Origin: an uncultured Roseibium sp.
Lineage (GTDB): Bacteria > Pseudomonadota > Alphaproteobacteria > Rhizobiales > Stappiaceae
Assembly: GCF_947496995.1 (NCBI RefSeq)
Contig: NZ_CANMFD010000003.1
Coordinates: 186,001-250,000 of the forward strand
Length of the DNA: 64,000 nt
Direction of reading: 5' to 3'
The translations under genes and the position numbers were made by a program. Position 1 is the first letter of the stretch; every line of letters starts with the position of its first letter. This document shows, in pieces, positions 17,834 through 26,906 of this stretch. The notes below the pieces were generated by a model. That model was not told the origin of the DNA. It made no database searches and saw only the letters and a program-made list of their open reading frames with translations.

Positions 17834-19269
17834 CGGACATGCAGCCCAAACTTCTGATCGGGGGAGACTTTCGAACTTCCGGGAGCGCCGCGCCGATCGC
17901 GGTGATCAATCCCTGCAACGGCGAAACGCTCTGGGAAGCTCCCTCCTGCGGGGAGGCGGAGGTCACCGAGGCCCTGTCGCACGCGCGCGCGGCCATGAAG
18001 ACATGGCCCCTGGTGCACGGCTGGGAACGCGGTCGGGTGCTCAGGTCAATCGCCGCGGAGATGCGCGCCCGCACAGATGATATCGCCAGGGCCCTGTCCC
18101 TGGAAATCGGCCGGCCCTACACCCAGTCCGCCGGAGAAGTCGGCGCGGCGATCGAGCAGTTTGAATGGTATGCCGGCGAAGCCGAACGGCTCTTCGGCGA
18201 GACGATCCCCTCGCGCCAGGGCGGGCGTCTGCTGATCGAGCACGAACCGGTCGGTATCGCTGCCGCCTTCACGGCCTGGAATTTTCCGGTCAACCTGCCC
18301 TGCCGGAAAATCGCTCCGGCTCTGGCAGCCGGCTGTCCGATACTCGTGCGCCCGTCCGAGCAGGTGCCGATGACCACCACGCTGATCGTTGAAGCCTGCG
18401 TCGCAGCGGGTGTTCCCGCTGGTGTCGTCCAGCTGCTGCTGGGAAGGACGCAGGACATCACGCCGCGGATCATGGATGCCGACGAGGTTCGCAAGATCTC
18501 GCTCACCGGTTCGACGCGTGTCGGACAGATGCTGGTGGCAGATGCCGCCAGGACCATGAAGCGCTGTTCGATGGAACTCGGCGGTCATTCTCCCGTGGTC
18601 ATCTGTGCCGACACCGATGTGGAAGCCGCCGCTGTCCAATGCGCCGGCTTCAAGTTCCGCAATGCCGGTCAGGTCTGCATCGCGCCCAATCGCTTCTATG
18701 TCGAAGACAGCGTCGCCGACCGGTTCATCGCCACCTTCAAGTCCGAGGCCGAGGCTCTTGTGGTCGGCGACAGCCAGGATCCGGCGGTGACAATGGGACC
18801 GCTGACCCGGGACACAGGCAGGGAAAAGGTCGAGCGGCTGATCGCCGACGCGGTTACCCGGGGCGCAACGCTGGTCACCGGCGGGTCCCGCCCCGCGGAT
18901 CGCAATGCAGGCTATTTCCTGGAGCCGACGGTGCTGGCCGACGTTCCGGACACGGCACAGATCATGAGCGAGGAGCCTTTCGGGCCGGTCGCCCCGATCG
19001 CCCGTTTCGAGACGTTCGACGAAGCCATCACGCGCGCCAACGCCACGCCCTACGGTCTGGCGGCCTATGCCTTTACCGGCAGTCACGCCAAGGCAGAAGC
19101 GTTGTCAAAGCGCCTGCACGCCGGTATGGTCGGCGTCAACACCTTCATGATCGCCCATGCCGAAGCCCCTTTCGGCGGAGTCGATCATTCCGGCATGGGC
19201 CGGGAGGGCGGCCGCGAAGCCATTCGCGACTATCAGAACACCAAACTCTCCCACATTATGGCAGGCTGA
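17830..19269 (+). CDS. NAD(P)-dependent aldehyde dehydrogenase
   Basis: 479 residues, normal for the ALDH superfamily. Oxyanion Asn in TAWNFP (N151), general base Glu in MELGG (E249) and nucleophile Cys in AGQVCIAPNRF (C283) are all present. It resembles succinate-semialdehyde, lactaldehyde and ketoglutarate-semialdehyde dehydrogenases. In this operon it would oxidise the aldehyde produced during sugar or sugar-acid breakdown, possibly the aldehyde released by the aldolase three bases downstream. Confidence 0.92.
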   Translation: MTDMQPKLLIGGDFRTSGSAAPIAVINPCNGETLWEAPSCGEAEVTEALSHARAAMKTWPLVHGWERGRVLRSIAAEMRARTDDIARALSLEIGRPYTQSAGEVGAAIEQFEWYAGEAERLFGETIPSRQGGRLLIEHEPVGIAAAFTAWNFPVNLPCRKIAPALAAGCPILVRPSEQVPMTTTLIVEACVAAGVPAGVVQLLLGRTQDITPRIMDADEVRKISLTGSTRVGQMLVADAARTMKRCSMELGGHSPVVICADTDVEAAAVQCAGFKFRNAGQVCIAPNRFYVEDSVADRFIATFKSEAEALVVGDSQDPAVTMGPLTRDTGREKVERLIADAVTRGATLVTGGSRPADRNAGYFLEPTVLADVPDTAQIMSEEPFGPVAPIARFETFDEAITRANATPYGLAAYAFTGSHAKAEALSKRLHAGMVGVNTFMIAHAEAPFGGVDHSGMGREGGREAIRDYQNTKLSHIMAG

Positions 19270-19272
19270 CGC

Positions 19273-20049
19273 ATGACACATTTTTCCAACCCGCTGCGCC
19301 GTATCTGGGAGGACGGCCGCACCGCCGTCAACGGCTGGCTTGCCGTACCCTCGGTCCTCAGCGCCGAAGCCATGGCGGTGGCGGGCTGGAACGCACTCAC
19401 GGTGGACATGCAGCACGGCACTGCGGATTATTCCGACCTCCTGTCGCTGCTGCCGGTGATCGAGAAGTCCGGCACCACACCGCTGGTCAGGGTCCCCTGG
19501 GTCGACGAGGCGGCGATCATGCGGGCGCTGGACGCAGGCGCCCTCGGCCTTATCGCCCCGATGATCGAGACGGCGGCGGATGCGGAGCGCTTCGTCTCCG
19601 CCTGCCGCTATCCGCCGGAGGGCAACCGGAGCTTCGGTCCGGTGCGCGCAAGATTGGCATGGGGACCCGACTACCCTGCGCGGGCAAACGAAGAGATCGT
19701 CACCCTTGCGATGATCGAAACAAAGTCTGCGGTGGAATCGCTTGAGGAGATCCTCAAGGTGCCCGGACTGACCGGCGTCTATATCGGCCCGGCGGATCTC
19801 GGATCCGCGTTCGGGTTCGGTCCGGGGTTCGACCGGCAGGAACCGGAAATGCTCGAACTCATCGAGCACATCCGCCGGACCGCCGCCGCGGCAAATCTCG
19901 TCTGCTGCCTCCATTGCGGATCGGCGTCCTATGCCAGGGGTGCTGCGGAGCGTGGCATGAACATGGTCACCATCAGCTCCGACGCGCGCTTCATCGAGGC
20001 CGGCGCTGCCGATACCGTTTCCGCTTTTTTCGGCGACGATCCCCGGTAA
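19273..20049 (+). CDS. HpcH/HpaI-type class II pyruvate aldolase
   Basis: 258 residues. The family's metal and substrate segments are seen: VDMQHGTADY, APMIETAADAERFV, MIETKSAVE and YIGPADLGSAFG. Such enzymes reversibly split 2-keto-3-deoxy or 4-hydroxy-2-oxo acids into pyruvate and an aldehyde. It is the last gene of the operon, so the pathway likely ends in pyruvate plus an aldehyde handled by the adjacent dehydrogenase. The substrate could be a C5-C7 2-oxo-4-hydroxy acid. Confidence 0.9.
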   Translation: MTHFSNPLRRIWEDGRTAVNGWLAVPSVLSAEAMAVAGWNALTVDMQHGTADYSDLLSLLPVIEKSGTTPLVRVPWVDEAAIMRALDAGALGLIAPMIETAADAERFVSACRYPPEGNRSFGPVRARLAWGPDYPARANEEIVTLAMIETKSAVESLEEILKVPGLTGVYIGPADLGSAFGFGPGFDRQEPEMLELIEHIRRTAAAANLVCCLHCGSASYARGAAERGMNMVTISSDARFIEAGAADTVSAFFGDDPR

Positions 20050-20139
20050 AACGATAGGCTTCGGTTCGCGTCGTTCGTCAATTCGCTCTTGCAAATCCGA
20101 ACAGGAAGAGCCGGAGACTTCAGCAACGAAGGCTCACAT

Positions 20140-21129
20140 CTAGATCACCGCGCTCTCGAACGTGCTCGGATCGAAGAGCTCTTCCGGATCGACCTTGCGT
20201 GACGACAGGCCCTGGGCGTGATGGTGATGCAGGAAGGTCTCCAGCACATGCCGGTTGGCATTCAGTCCGTAGGACCAGTAGTCGTCTCCCATGAGCTTCC
20301 TGGTCTCGTGAACCTGCTCCTCGACAAAGGGTAGCATGACCTTGGTCGCCGACGTGTCGGACAGCCGTTCCGCGCACAGACTCTTCGCTGCGCTGAACGC
20401 CTTCACCAACGTGGCCGCAAGCCAGGGATGAGCCTCGGCCAGGTCCCTGCGGATCCCGACGATATGCATAATCGGAAAGATCTTCGTGCGCCGGTAATAG
20501 TCCATCGCGGCCGCGCGCGGGTCCTCGAATGCCCAACCGACCCGGTTCGCTTCTCCGAAGCATGAGGGAATGCGCGGGCCGATCATGGCATCGATATCGC
20601 CGCTGCGCAGGAGACCAGACAGTGTGCTGCCGTCCGGCGCGTCGGAAAGCTTCACATCCGACGGCAGATTGAGTTTTATCTTCTCCGGCCGTCCAGGCTC
20701 CTCGATCCCGGCGCGTATCCATTCGACATCGCGCGGCGCCACACCGAATTCATCCTCCATCAGCGCCCGCGCCCAGACATTCGCGGTCAACTGGTACTCG
20801 GGCAGCCCGATCCGCTTGCCTTTCAAATCCGCCGGGCTTTCGATCCCGCGATCCTTGCGGACATAGATGGAAGTATGCCGGAACGCCCGGGAAGGAAAGA
20901 CAGGTATGCCGACATAGGGGCAATCGCCGTTCGCGGTCTTGACCGCGAAGGAACTCAGCGACAATTCGCAGACATCGAAATCCGCGTGCCTGAAGGCGCG
21001 AAAGAAAATTTCCTCCGGGCTCAGACGCAGAAATACCGGGTCGACACCGTCGATCTTGATGTCACCGTTGAACAAAGGCCGCATGCGGTCGTAGTCCCCG
21101 ACGGCGATGGACAAATTCAGGTCGGTCAT
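20140..21129 (-). CDS. 4,5-dihydroxyphthalate decarboxylase-like / periplasmic-binding-fold protein
   Basis: 329 residues from ATG 21129, which has a GGAG ribosome site; upstream in-frame ATGs lie in the preceding gene. The protein starts directly with IAVGDYDRMRPLFNGDIKIDGVD and has no signal peptide. DFDVCELSLSSF and DLKGKRIGLPEYQLTANVWAR are typical of proteins annotated as 4,5-dihydroxyphthalate decarboxylases, which share the type II periplasmic-binding fold. It is the last gene of the minus-strand TTT transporter operon. It may decarboxylate an aromatic or other cyclic acid, or act as a cytoplasmic binding protein; phthalate oxygenase genes are not visible nearby. Confidence 0.75.
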   Translation of the reverse strand: MTDLNLSIAVGDYDRMRPLFNGDIKIDGVDPVFLRLSPEEIFFRAFRHADFDVCELSLSSFAVKTANGDCPYVGIPVFPSRAFRHTSIYVRKDRGIESPADLKGKRIGLPEYQLTANVWARALMEDEFGVAPRDVEWIRAGIEEPGRPEKIKLNLPSDVKLSDAPDGSTLSGLLRSGDIDAMIGPRIPSCFGEANRVGWAFEDPRAAAMDYYRRTKIFPIMHIVGIRRDLAEAHPWLAATLVKAFSAAKSLCAERLSDTSATKVMLPFVEEQVHETRKLMGDDYWSYGLNANRHVLETFLHHHHAQGLSSRKVDPEELFDPSTFESAVI

Positions 21130-21205
21130 GAAACAGGTTTCTCCTTTCACAGGGGACGGCGTCCTCGCCAATCCGGTTATCGTATTTCCGGGCCTTTCCG
21201 GTCCC

Positions 21206-22327
21206 TCATGCGCCGAACCGATCACGAATGAACCTGTAGGCATGCGGAATGACCAGCACCGTGAAGGTGATCCGGTAAAGATGGTGAAGCACGACAAACG
21301 GAACACTCAGGCTCAGGGTAAGGGCGATCAGACTCATCTCGGCAAGGCCTCCAGGAGCCAGAGCCAGCAGAAGGCTCTCGATATCGGCGCCCAGCCAGTC
21401 ATGCAGAGCGATCGCTGTACCGAGCGCAAGCGACATGGTGATCAGGAACGCCGCGACGGAAAGACCGAACGCCTGAACCAGATCGCGCCAGGCAATGCCG
21501 ACAAACCCAACGCCAAGTGATGTTCCAACCACGAGCTGCGTGACTGCAATCAGCATTTGCGGCGGCGTCGCGCCATGGGTCAGGCCGATGATATTGACCG
21601 TCGCGCCGAAGAGGACTGCGCCCGAAATATCCGGTGCGGGAAGCCTGAAGCGGCGGGCGAAAAGCGTCCCCGATATGCCTGCGAGAGCAAGGACAAGATA
21701 ATCGCTCCAGACCGGTTTCGCACTGCCGGCAACTGCCGCAACATCGCTCATGCTGCCAACGAGTTGACCTTCATAGAGCCAGAAACCGATGGGGATCAGG
21801 AAAACGATCAGGGAAATACGCAGGAAATGCTGCACCTGAATAATGCGCTCATCGCCGCCCGCCCTGACGCCGAGCAGAATTGCTTCCAGGAAGCCGCCGG
21901 GAAAGGAGGCAAAGAACGCGGTTGGAATGTCATAGCGCCCGATACGCAGAAAAACCGCGAAGACAAGTCCGTGGGCAACGACCAGAAAGACCGTCAGGGC
22001 CAGAAGGCTTGGCCACCAATCAGGAATTGTCTGGAGAATTTCCATCGTGAAGGCGCTGCCGACCATGAGGCCAAGGATCGGCAGGAACAACCCTCTTGAA
22101 CCGGCGGGCCATGAAGGGGCCTGCCCGAAGAGCCGAACGCCCATGAGAGCAACGGCACACAGGGATATCTGAGCGCCGATCAGCCAGGGCAGCGGCAGTC
22201 CGATCCACGCGGCGGCCGCACCGCCGAGTGACGCGATCGCCAGGGTCGCAAGCGGCGTTCGCACGCGCTTGACGACAAGCTGGGGTGACATGGCGGCCAG
22301 AAATGCCTGAGCGGGTCTGTGTTTCAC
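21206..22327 (-). CDS. AbrB-family integral membrane protein (putative transporter)
   Basis: 373 residues from GTG 22327, one base after the upstream stop. It is very hydrophobic, with about ten membrane segments arranged in two similar halves, as in Pfam AbrB proteins (unrelated to the DNA-binding AbrB and often misnamed ammonia monooxygenase). The repeated PWLIGA and ALAPGGLAEMSLIA type segments support the assignment. Function in the family is poorly known; transport of organic acids or amines is the usual guess. Its place in a TTT operon suggests a second membrane step for the same substrate. Confidence 0.8.
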   Translation of the reverse strand: MKHRPAQAFLAAMSPQLVVKRVRTPLATLAIASLGGAAAAWIGLPLPWLIGAQISLCAVALMGVRLFGQAPSWPAGSRGLFLPILGLMVGSAFTMEILQTIPDWWPSLLALTVFLVVAHGLVFAVFLRIGRYDIPTAFFASFPGGFLEAILLGVRAGGDERIIQVQHFLRISLIVFLIPIGFWLYEGQLVGSMSDVAAVAGSAKPVWSDYLVLALAGISGTLFARRFRLPAPDISGAVLFGATVNIIGLTHGATPPQMLIAVTQLVVGTSLGVGFVGIAWRDLVQAFGLSVAAFLITMSLALGTAIALHDWLGADIESLLLALAPGGLAEMSLIALTLSLSVPFVVLHHLYRITFTVLVIPHAYRFIRDRFGA

Positions 22328-22328
22328 G

Positions 22329-23804
22329 TCAATCCAGATTTATATGGATGTTCTTTTCTCTGGTGAACGCAAGCATCTCACCGATGCATTCCTCACGGCC
22401 GATACCGGATTGCTTGACGCCTCCGAAAGGCGCCCCGAGGAAATGTGCGCCCGATTTGTTGACCCACACGAAGCCGGCATCGGCCTGCCGCGCAAGACGA
22501 TGGGCGCGTACCAGGTCCCGGGTCCAGATCGCACAGGTCAGCCCGTACTCGACCCCGTTGACTGCCGACATCATCCGGGCTTCATCTGACCACTTCAGAA
22601 CCGACAGGACCGGGCCGAAGATTTCCTCCCGTGCAATCGTCATGTCCGGCGTGACATCTGCAAACACTGTCGGCTCGATGAAGAAACCGTTTTCCAGACC
22701 CGGCGCATTCGGCACCTTGCCACCGCAGACCAGCCGGGCGCCCTCCTCCTGACCTTTGCGGATGTAGCCCAGGACCCGCTCATGCTGGCTCTTGCTCACG
22801 AGCGCGCCCATGGTCGTTGCCATGTCAGCCGGATTGCCCGGCTGGAACGCACCGCAAAGGTCGACCACCCGTTCCAGCACCGCGTCGTGAATATCCTCAT
22901 GCAGGAACGCGCGGCTGGTTGAGCCGCAGGACTGTCCGCACCAGGCGAAATTCATGCCTGCAACGATGCCCCTCGCCGTCTTTTCGACATCGGCATCGGC
23001 GCAGGCGATCAACGCGTTTTTGCCGCCGAGTTCCAGCATCACGTCCTTGAGCGTTCCGGAGGCCCCCGTCATCACCGCCCGTCCTGTCGGCACACTGCCG
23101 ATCAGCCCGACCTTAGCCACCAGCGGATGGCTCGCCAGGACCGCTCCGGCGTCCACACCGCCATGAACGACGTTCAGTACACCTGCTGGAAGGATCCCGT
23201 CGATCAGTTCCAGCAAACGCAGCACCGAAAGAGGCGCCTGTTCGGCCGGTTTCATCACGACCGTATTGCCGGCGGCGAGAGGTGCTGCCATTTTCCCCGC
23301 GCAAAACATGAGTGGATGGTTGAAGGCAACGATCCGTCCGACAACGCCAAGCGGTTCGCGAACCGTGAAATTCACCGCGTCCGGTCCCATCGGAATGCTG
23401 TCGCCTTTCATTTCCGTCACCAGACCGGCGAAGAAATCGAGCTGGCTGACCGCGATGTCCACGTCCTTCAGCATGGCAGCAACAGGATTGCCGCTGTCCG
23501 CCGCATCGACCAGCGCAAGCTCTTCCTTGTGCGCCCGCAGGATGTCGGCGATCTGGCGCAACTGCCTAGCCCGCTCCAGGGGCGGGGTGTCGCGCCACGC
23601 GGGAAAGGCCTTGTGCGCGGCTTCGATCGCCGCGCGCATGTCGTCCGGGTCCGCGTAACTTGCTTCCCCGTAACTTTCGCCTGTTGCCGGACTGCCGCAA
23701 GGACGGACCTGCCCATTGCGCGCGGCATGCCACCCGCCGCCGTAATACAGTTGTCGCTGCTCGGGAAAGCGTATCTGAAAGTCACTCGGACGATGTGCCG
23801 TCAT
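22329..23804 (-). CDS. Aldehyde dehydrogenase (betaine-aldehyde/semialdehyde type)
   Basis: 491 residues. Catalytic Asn in AFNHP (N162), Glu in MLELGGKN (E258) and Cys in CGQSCGSTSR (C293) are present. The start overlaps the end of the TctA gene (ATGA). It probably oxidises the aldehyde made by the ThDP-dependent decarboxylase encoded first in this operon, a logical pair: 2-oxo acid to aldehyde, then aldehyde to acid. Confidence 0.92.
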   Translation of the reverse strand: MTAHRPSDFQIRFPEQRQLYYGGGWHAARNGQVRPCGSPATGESYGEASYADPDDMRAAIEAAHKAFPAWRDTPPLERARQLRQIADILRAHKEELALVDAADSGNPVAAMLKDVDIAVSQLDFFAGLVTEMKGDSIPMGPDAVNFTVREPLGVVGRIVAFNHPLMFCAGKMAAPLAAGNTVVMKPAEQAPLSVLRLLELIDGILPAGVLNVVHGGVDAGAVLASHPLVAKVGLIGSVPTGRAVMTGASGTLKDVMLELGGKNALIACADADVEKTARGIVAGMNFAWCGQSCGSTSRAFLHEDIHDAVLERVVDLCGAFQPGNPADMATTMGALVSKSQHERVLGYIRKGQEEGARLVCGGKVPNAPGLENGFFIEPTVFADVTPDMTIAREEIFGPVLSVLKWSDEARMMSAVNGVEYGLTCAIWTRDLVRAHRLARQADAGFVWVNKSGAHFLGAPFGGVKQSGIGREECIGEMLAFTREKNIHINLD

Positions 23805-25342
23805 GGTCGGTTCTCCGGTACGGTTGCATCCGGTGAGCGCACAGGTGCGATCCGGCTCTTGGTTCGGGCGATGCGCCAGAGGGAGAAGACCGTCAGCGCC
23901 GCAAACAGCAGGACGATCGGGTGTTGAAAGAGTTGCAGCGGCTGATCCTTGAAAAGGATTACCGACTGGCGCACCGATTGTTCGAAAGTGCCGCCCAGCG
24001 CGAAACCGATGATGAAGGTCGCAAAGGAGAAGTCCAGTTTGCGCATGAAATAGCCGACGACGGCGAAGACCATCATGACCGCAACAGAGAACATCGCGTT
24101 GCCATTGGCGTAAGCGCCTGCAATGCAGAAGATCACCAGGATGGGATGGATGATCCCTTTGGGCACGCTGACCAGGAGAGCAAAGAAGCGCAATCCGAAA
24201 TTGCCGATGGCGAAGTTGATCCAGTTCGCCAGGAACATCGCGGCGAAAATGCCGTAGACCAGCCGGCCGTGCTCCTGAAAGATCAGGGGGCCGGGATCGA
24301 CACCATGCATCAGGAACGCCCCGATAAGGATCGCGGCGGACAGGCTGCCGGGAATGCCAAGCGCCAGCAGCGGGATCAGGTTGGCGCCGATGACGGCGCT
24401 GTTCGCAGCTTCCGTTGCAGCGATGCCCTCCAGTTTTCCGGTGCCGAATTCCTCGGGATGTTTCGAGGCTCTTTTCGCCGCGCCATATCCGAGGAATCCC
24501 GCCACTATCGCACCGATGCCCGGAACCGCGCCGACGCCCGTCCCGATGAGGGCTGAGCGGACAATGGTCCTCAGGCAGCTTTTATATTCGGCAAAGGACA
24601 CGCGGCGATCTTCCCGCGGCAGGTCCTTGCTGAAGATCCTGTTGCGGCCCGTGTCCGTTTCCCGGCCGAGCAGTGTCGTCTCGATCTGGATCAGGATCTC
24701 CGACAGCGCCAGCAGACCGATTGTCATCGGAATGATGGGAATACCTTCGATGAGATCGCTGATGCCCATGGTCAGGCGCGGCTGCGCCGTCTCGATGTCG
24801 AGCCCCACCGTCGACAGGAAGGCGCCCAGCACAGCCGCAATCAGCCCGCGCAGCAGGGAGTTGCCGCTCAGCCCCGCGACGATTGTCAGCGAAAAGGCGA
24901 AGACGGCGGCCATTTCCGCAGGCCCCATTTTCAATGCGATGATCGCCAGGGGCGCGGCAACGGTGAACAGGACGATATCTGAAAAAATGTCGCCGGAGAC
25001 GGACGAGTAGAGCGCCATCTTCAGCGCCTTCAGGCCCTTCCCCTTCTTGACCAGCGGATAGCCGTCGAAAGCGGTTGAGGTGGATTCCGGCGAGCCTGGC
25101 GTATTGAGCAGGATCGCGGAAACGGAGCCCCCATAGGTGCCGCCCTTGTTGATGCCGATCAGAAAGGCAACGGCGGCCAGCGGCGTCATGTAGTAGGTCA
25201 GAGGCACTGCAACAGCGATCGCCATCGGTCCGTTGAGGCCGGGAATGGCGCCGACCATGATGCCCATGAAGACGCCGAAGGCGATATAACCGATATTGAC
25301 AAGCGTGAAGGCATCGGAAATGCCGGCAAGGATTGTTTCCAT
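23801..25342 (-). CDS. tctA: Tripartite tricarboxylate transporter large permease TctA
   Basis: 513 residues, about twelve membrane segments. GAIPGLNGPMAIAVAVPLTY near the start, GGTYGGSVSAILLNTPG and the later TGVGAVPGIGAIVAGFLGYG repeat are the signature segments of TctA. It works with the small permease TctB and the periplasmic TctC, encoded just upstream, for ion-driven uptake of carboxylates. The actual substrate is not set by sequence; the enzymes in this operon suggest an aromatic or 2-oxo carboxylate. Confidence 0.95.
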   Translation of the reverse strand: METILAGISDAFTLVNIGYIAFGVFMGIMVGAIPGLNGPMAIAVAVPLTYYMTPLAAVAFLIGINKGGTYGGSVSAILLNTPGSPESTSTAFDGYPLVKKGKGLKALKMALYSSVSGDIFSDIVLFTVAAPLAIIALKMGPAEMAAVFAFSLTIVAGLSGNSLLRGLIAAVLGAFLSTVGLDIETAQPRLTMGISDLIEGIPIIPMTIGLLALSEILIQIETTLLGRETDTGRNRIFSKDLPREDRRVSFAEYKSCLRTIVRSALIGTGVGAVPGIGAIVAGFLGYGAAKRASKHPEEFGTGKLEGIAATEAANSAVIGANLIPLLALGIPGSLSAAILIGAFLMHGVDPGPLIFQEHGRLVYGIFAAMFLANWINFAIGNFGLRFFALLVSVPKGIIHPILVIFCIAGAYANGNAMFSVAVMMVFAVVGYFMRKLDFSFATFIIGFALGGTFEQSVRQSVILFKDQPLQLFQHPIVLLFAALTVFSLWRIARTKSRIAPVRSPDATVPENRP

Positions 25343-25357
25343 TATTCCACTCAGAGC

Positions 25358-25822
25358 CTATGTCGGCAGGTAGACAAGGAACAGGTGCCTGAACACCATG
25401 TAGACGACCACTGGTGCGACTGTGCACATGAGGGCGAGACGGACCGGGTGTTTGCGCAGATTGCCCATCGCTAGGCCACCGCAGAAAACGGCGAAGACAC
25501 CGGCCCAGACGAACCCCGCATGTTCCATCAGAAAAAAGGCAATCGCCAGCACCACCGCAGCCCCGCCGATGAACAGCCAGTCGGCTGGTTCCATCGGTGA
25601 CTTTTCCTGCGCGGCGGCGGCGCCTCGCCGCGCTTCGATCATTCTGCTGCCGGCCAGCGCGGCCGCCAGCAGCACGAAGAACCACATGAGGAGGCGCGGG
25701 AAGAAATCAGGCGCAAGCCCGTAGTCGGAATGACCGCTGATCTGGGCCGGAATGATCAGCCACAGGCTGACCAGTCCGAACACTGTCAGGGCGAGGCCGC
25801 TCGCGATATCGCTTTTGCGCAC
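25358..25822 (-). CDS. tctB: Tripartite tricarboxylate transporter small permease TctB
   Basis: About 154 residues with four predicted membrane helices, as usual for TctB. I chose GTG 25822 because a GGGAGG ribosome site lies about 4 bases upstream; a TTG at 25837 would include that site in the coding part. It lies between tctC and tctA on the minus strand. TctB proteins diverge fast, so the call rests on size, helices and context. Confidence 0.85.
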   Translation of the reverse strand: MRKSDIASGLALTVFGLVSLWLIIPAQISGHSDYGLAPDFFPRLLMWFFVLLAAALAGSRMIEARRGAAAAQEKSPMEPADWLFIGGAAVVLAIAFFLMEHAGFVWAGVFAVFCGGLAMGNLRKHPVRLALMCTVAPVVVYMVFRHLFLVYLPT

Positions 25823-25864
25823 AATTCCCTCCCGCAAATCTCCGGTAAGCCCGGTGCGTGGCCG

Positions 25865-26824
25865 TTATTGAGCCAGCATCTTCTCGACGAAAGGCTTCAC
25901 CTGCTCACGCTGCATCTTCAGATAGTCAAGCGTCTCTTCCGGTGTCCGGTAATCGGCGGAAAGATACATCTTGGACTGAAGCTCAGCAGCCAGTTCCGGT
26001 GTGAGCGCGGCCTTGACGGCAGCAGACAGCTTTGCCTTGACGTCTTCCGGCAGCCCCTTGGGAGCCGACAGCATGAATGTATCGACAAAAGCGTAGTCGA
26101 TGCCCAGTTCCTGCAGGGTCGGAATATCCTGGAAGTCCGGATTGCGGACATAGCCCAGCGACAGGATCGGCTTCATTTCGCCGGCCTTCACCTGGCCATG
26201 CCAGCCCGAAGCGCCCCAGGTCAGATCGGTATGGCCGCCAAGGACGTTCTGAATGCCGGCCTTGCCGCCCTTGACCGGGACTATATTGAACTTCACGCCT
26301 TCCTTTTCCTCAATGGCAATCGCCATCAGTCGTGACACGGACACCTGCGAGGACAGGGACAGCGCCTTGTCGTTGTCCTTGGCGTCCTTGATCATGTCGG
26401 CGTAAGAGTTCCAGGGTGAATCGGCACGTACCACAAGCGCATCCTGCGGATAGGAAACGGTAGCAATGTGATCGAACCCGTCCAGTTCGAACTGGATGTC
26501 CGAATTGAGCAAGGGCGCGAGAACGAAGGCCGCGCTGGCACCCATGCCGATAGTGTAACCGTCCGGCTTGTCATGCATCAGGGTGGTGGCCATCACCGTG
26601 CCGCCACCACCGGGTTTCTGGACCGCGACAACCGGAACGCCGAGTTCCTTTTCAAGGTTTCTCTGGATCAGCCGCGCGGTCGTGTCGACGGCGCCGCCCG
26701 GATTGAAGCCGATATACATCGTGATCGGTTTGTCCGGATACTCGGCAAGCGCCGGTACCGCCGGAAAGGCCAGGCCGGCAGCGACCGCCGCCAGGGCCAG
26801 TTTCTTCATCATCGTTGCAGTCAT
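25865..26824 (-). CDS. tctC: Tripartite tricarboxylate transporter substrate-binding protein TctC
   Basis: 319 residues from ATG 26824, with GGAGGAG 6 bases upstream. A Sec signal peptide (MTATMMKKLALAAVAAGLAF, cleaved after ALA) precedes the mature start EYPDKPITMYIGFNPGGAVD, a classical Bug/TctC motif. The protein binds an organic acid in the periplasm and hands it to TctAB. Its gene lies 82 bases after the ThDP enzyme gene in the same direction. Confidence 0.95.
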   Translation of the reverse strand: MTATMMKKLALAAVAAGLAFPAVPALAEYPDKPITMYIGFNPGGAVDTTARLIQRNLEKELGVPVVAVQKPGGGGTVMATTLMHDKPDGYTIGMGASAAFVLAPLLNSDIQFELDGFDHIATVSYPQDALVVRADSPWNSYADMIKDAKDNDKALSLSSQVSVSRLMAIAIEEKEGVKFNIVPVKGGKAGIQNVLGGHTDLTWGASGWHGQVKAGEMKPILSLGYVRNPDFQDIPTLQELGIDYAFVDTFMLSAPKGLPEDVKAKLSAAVKAALTPELAAELQSKMYLSADYRTPEETLDYLKMQREQVKPFVEKMLAQ

Positions 26825-26906
26825 TTCGTTCTCCTCCGATTTTCGTTTTATTTCCTCCCGGTCTTGTCGCCGGGTTTGTACCAGCCGCCCCGCCTCCCCG
26901 GAGGGG

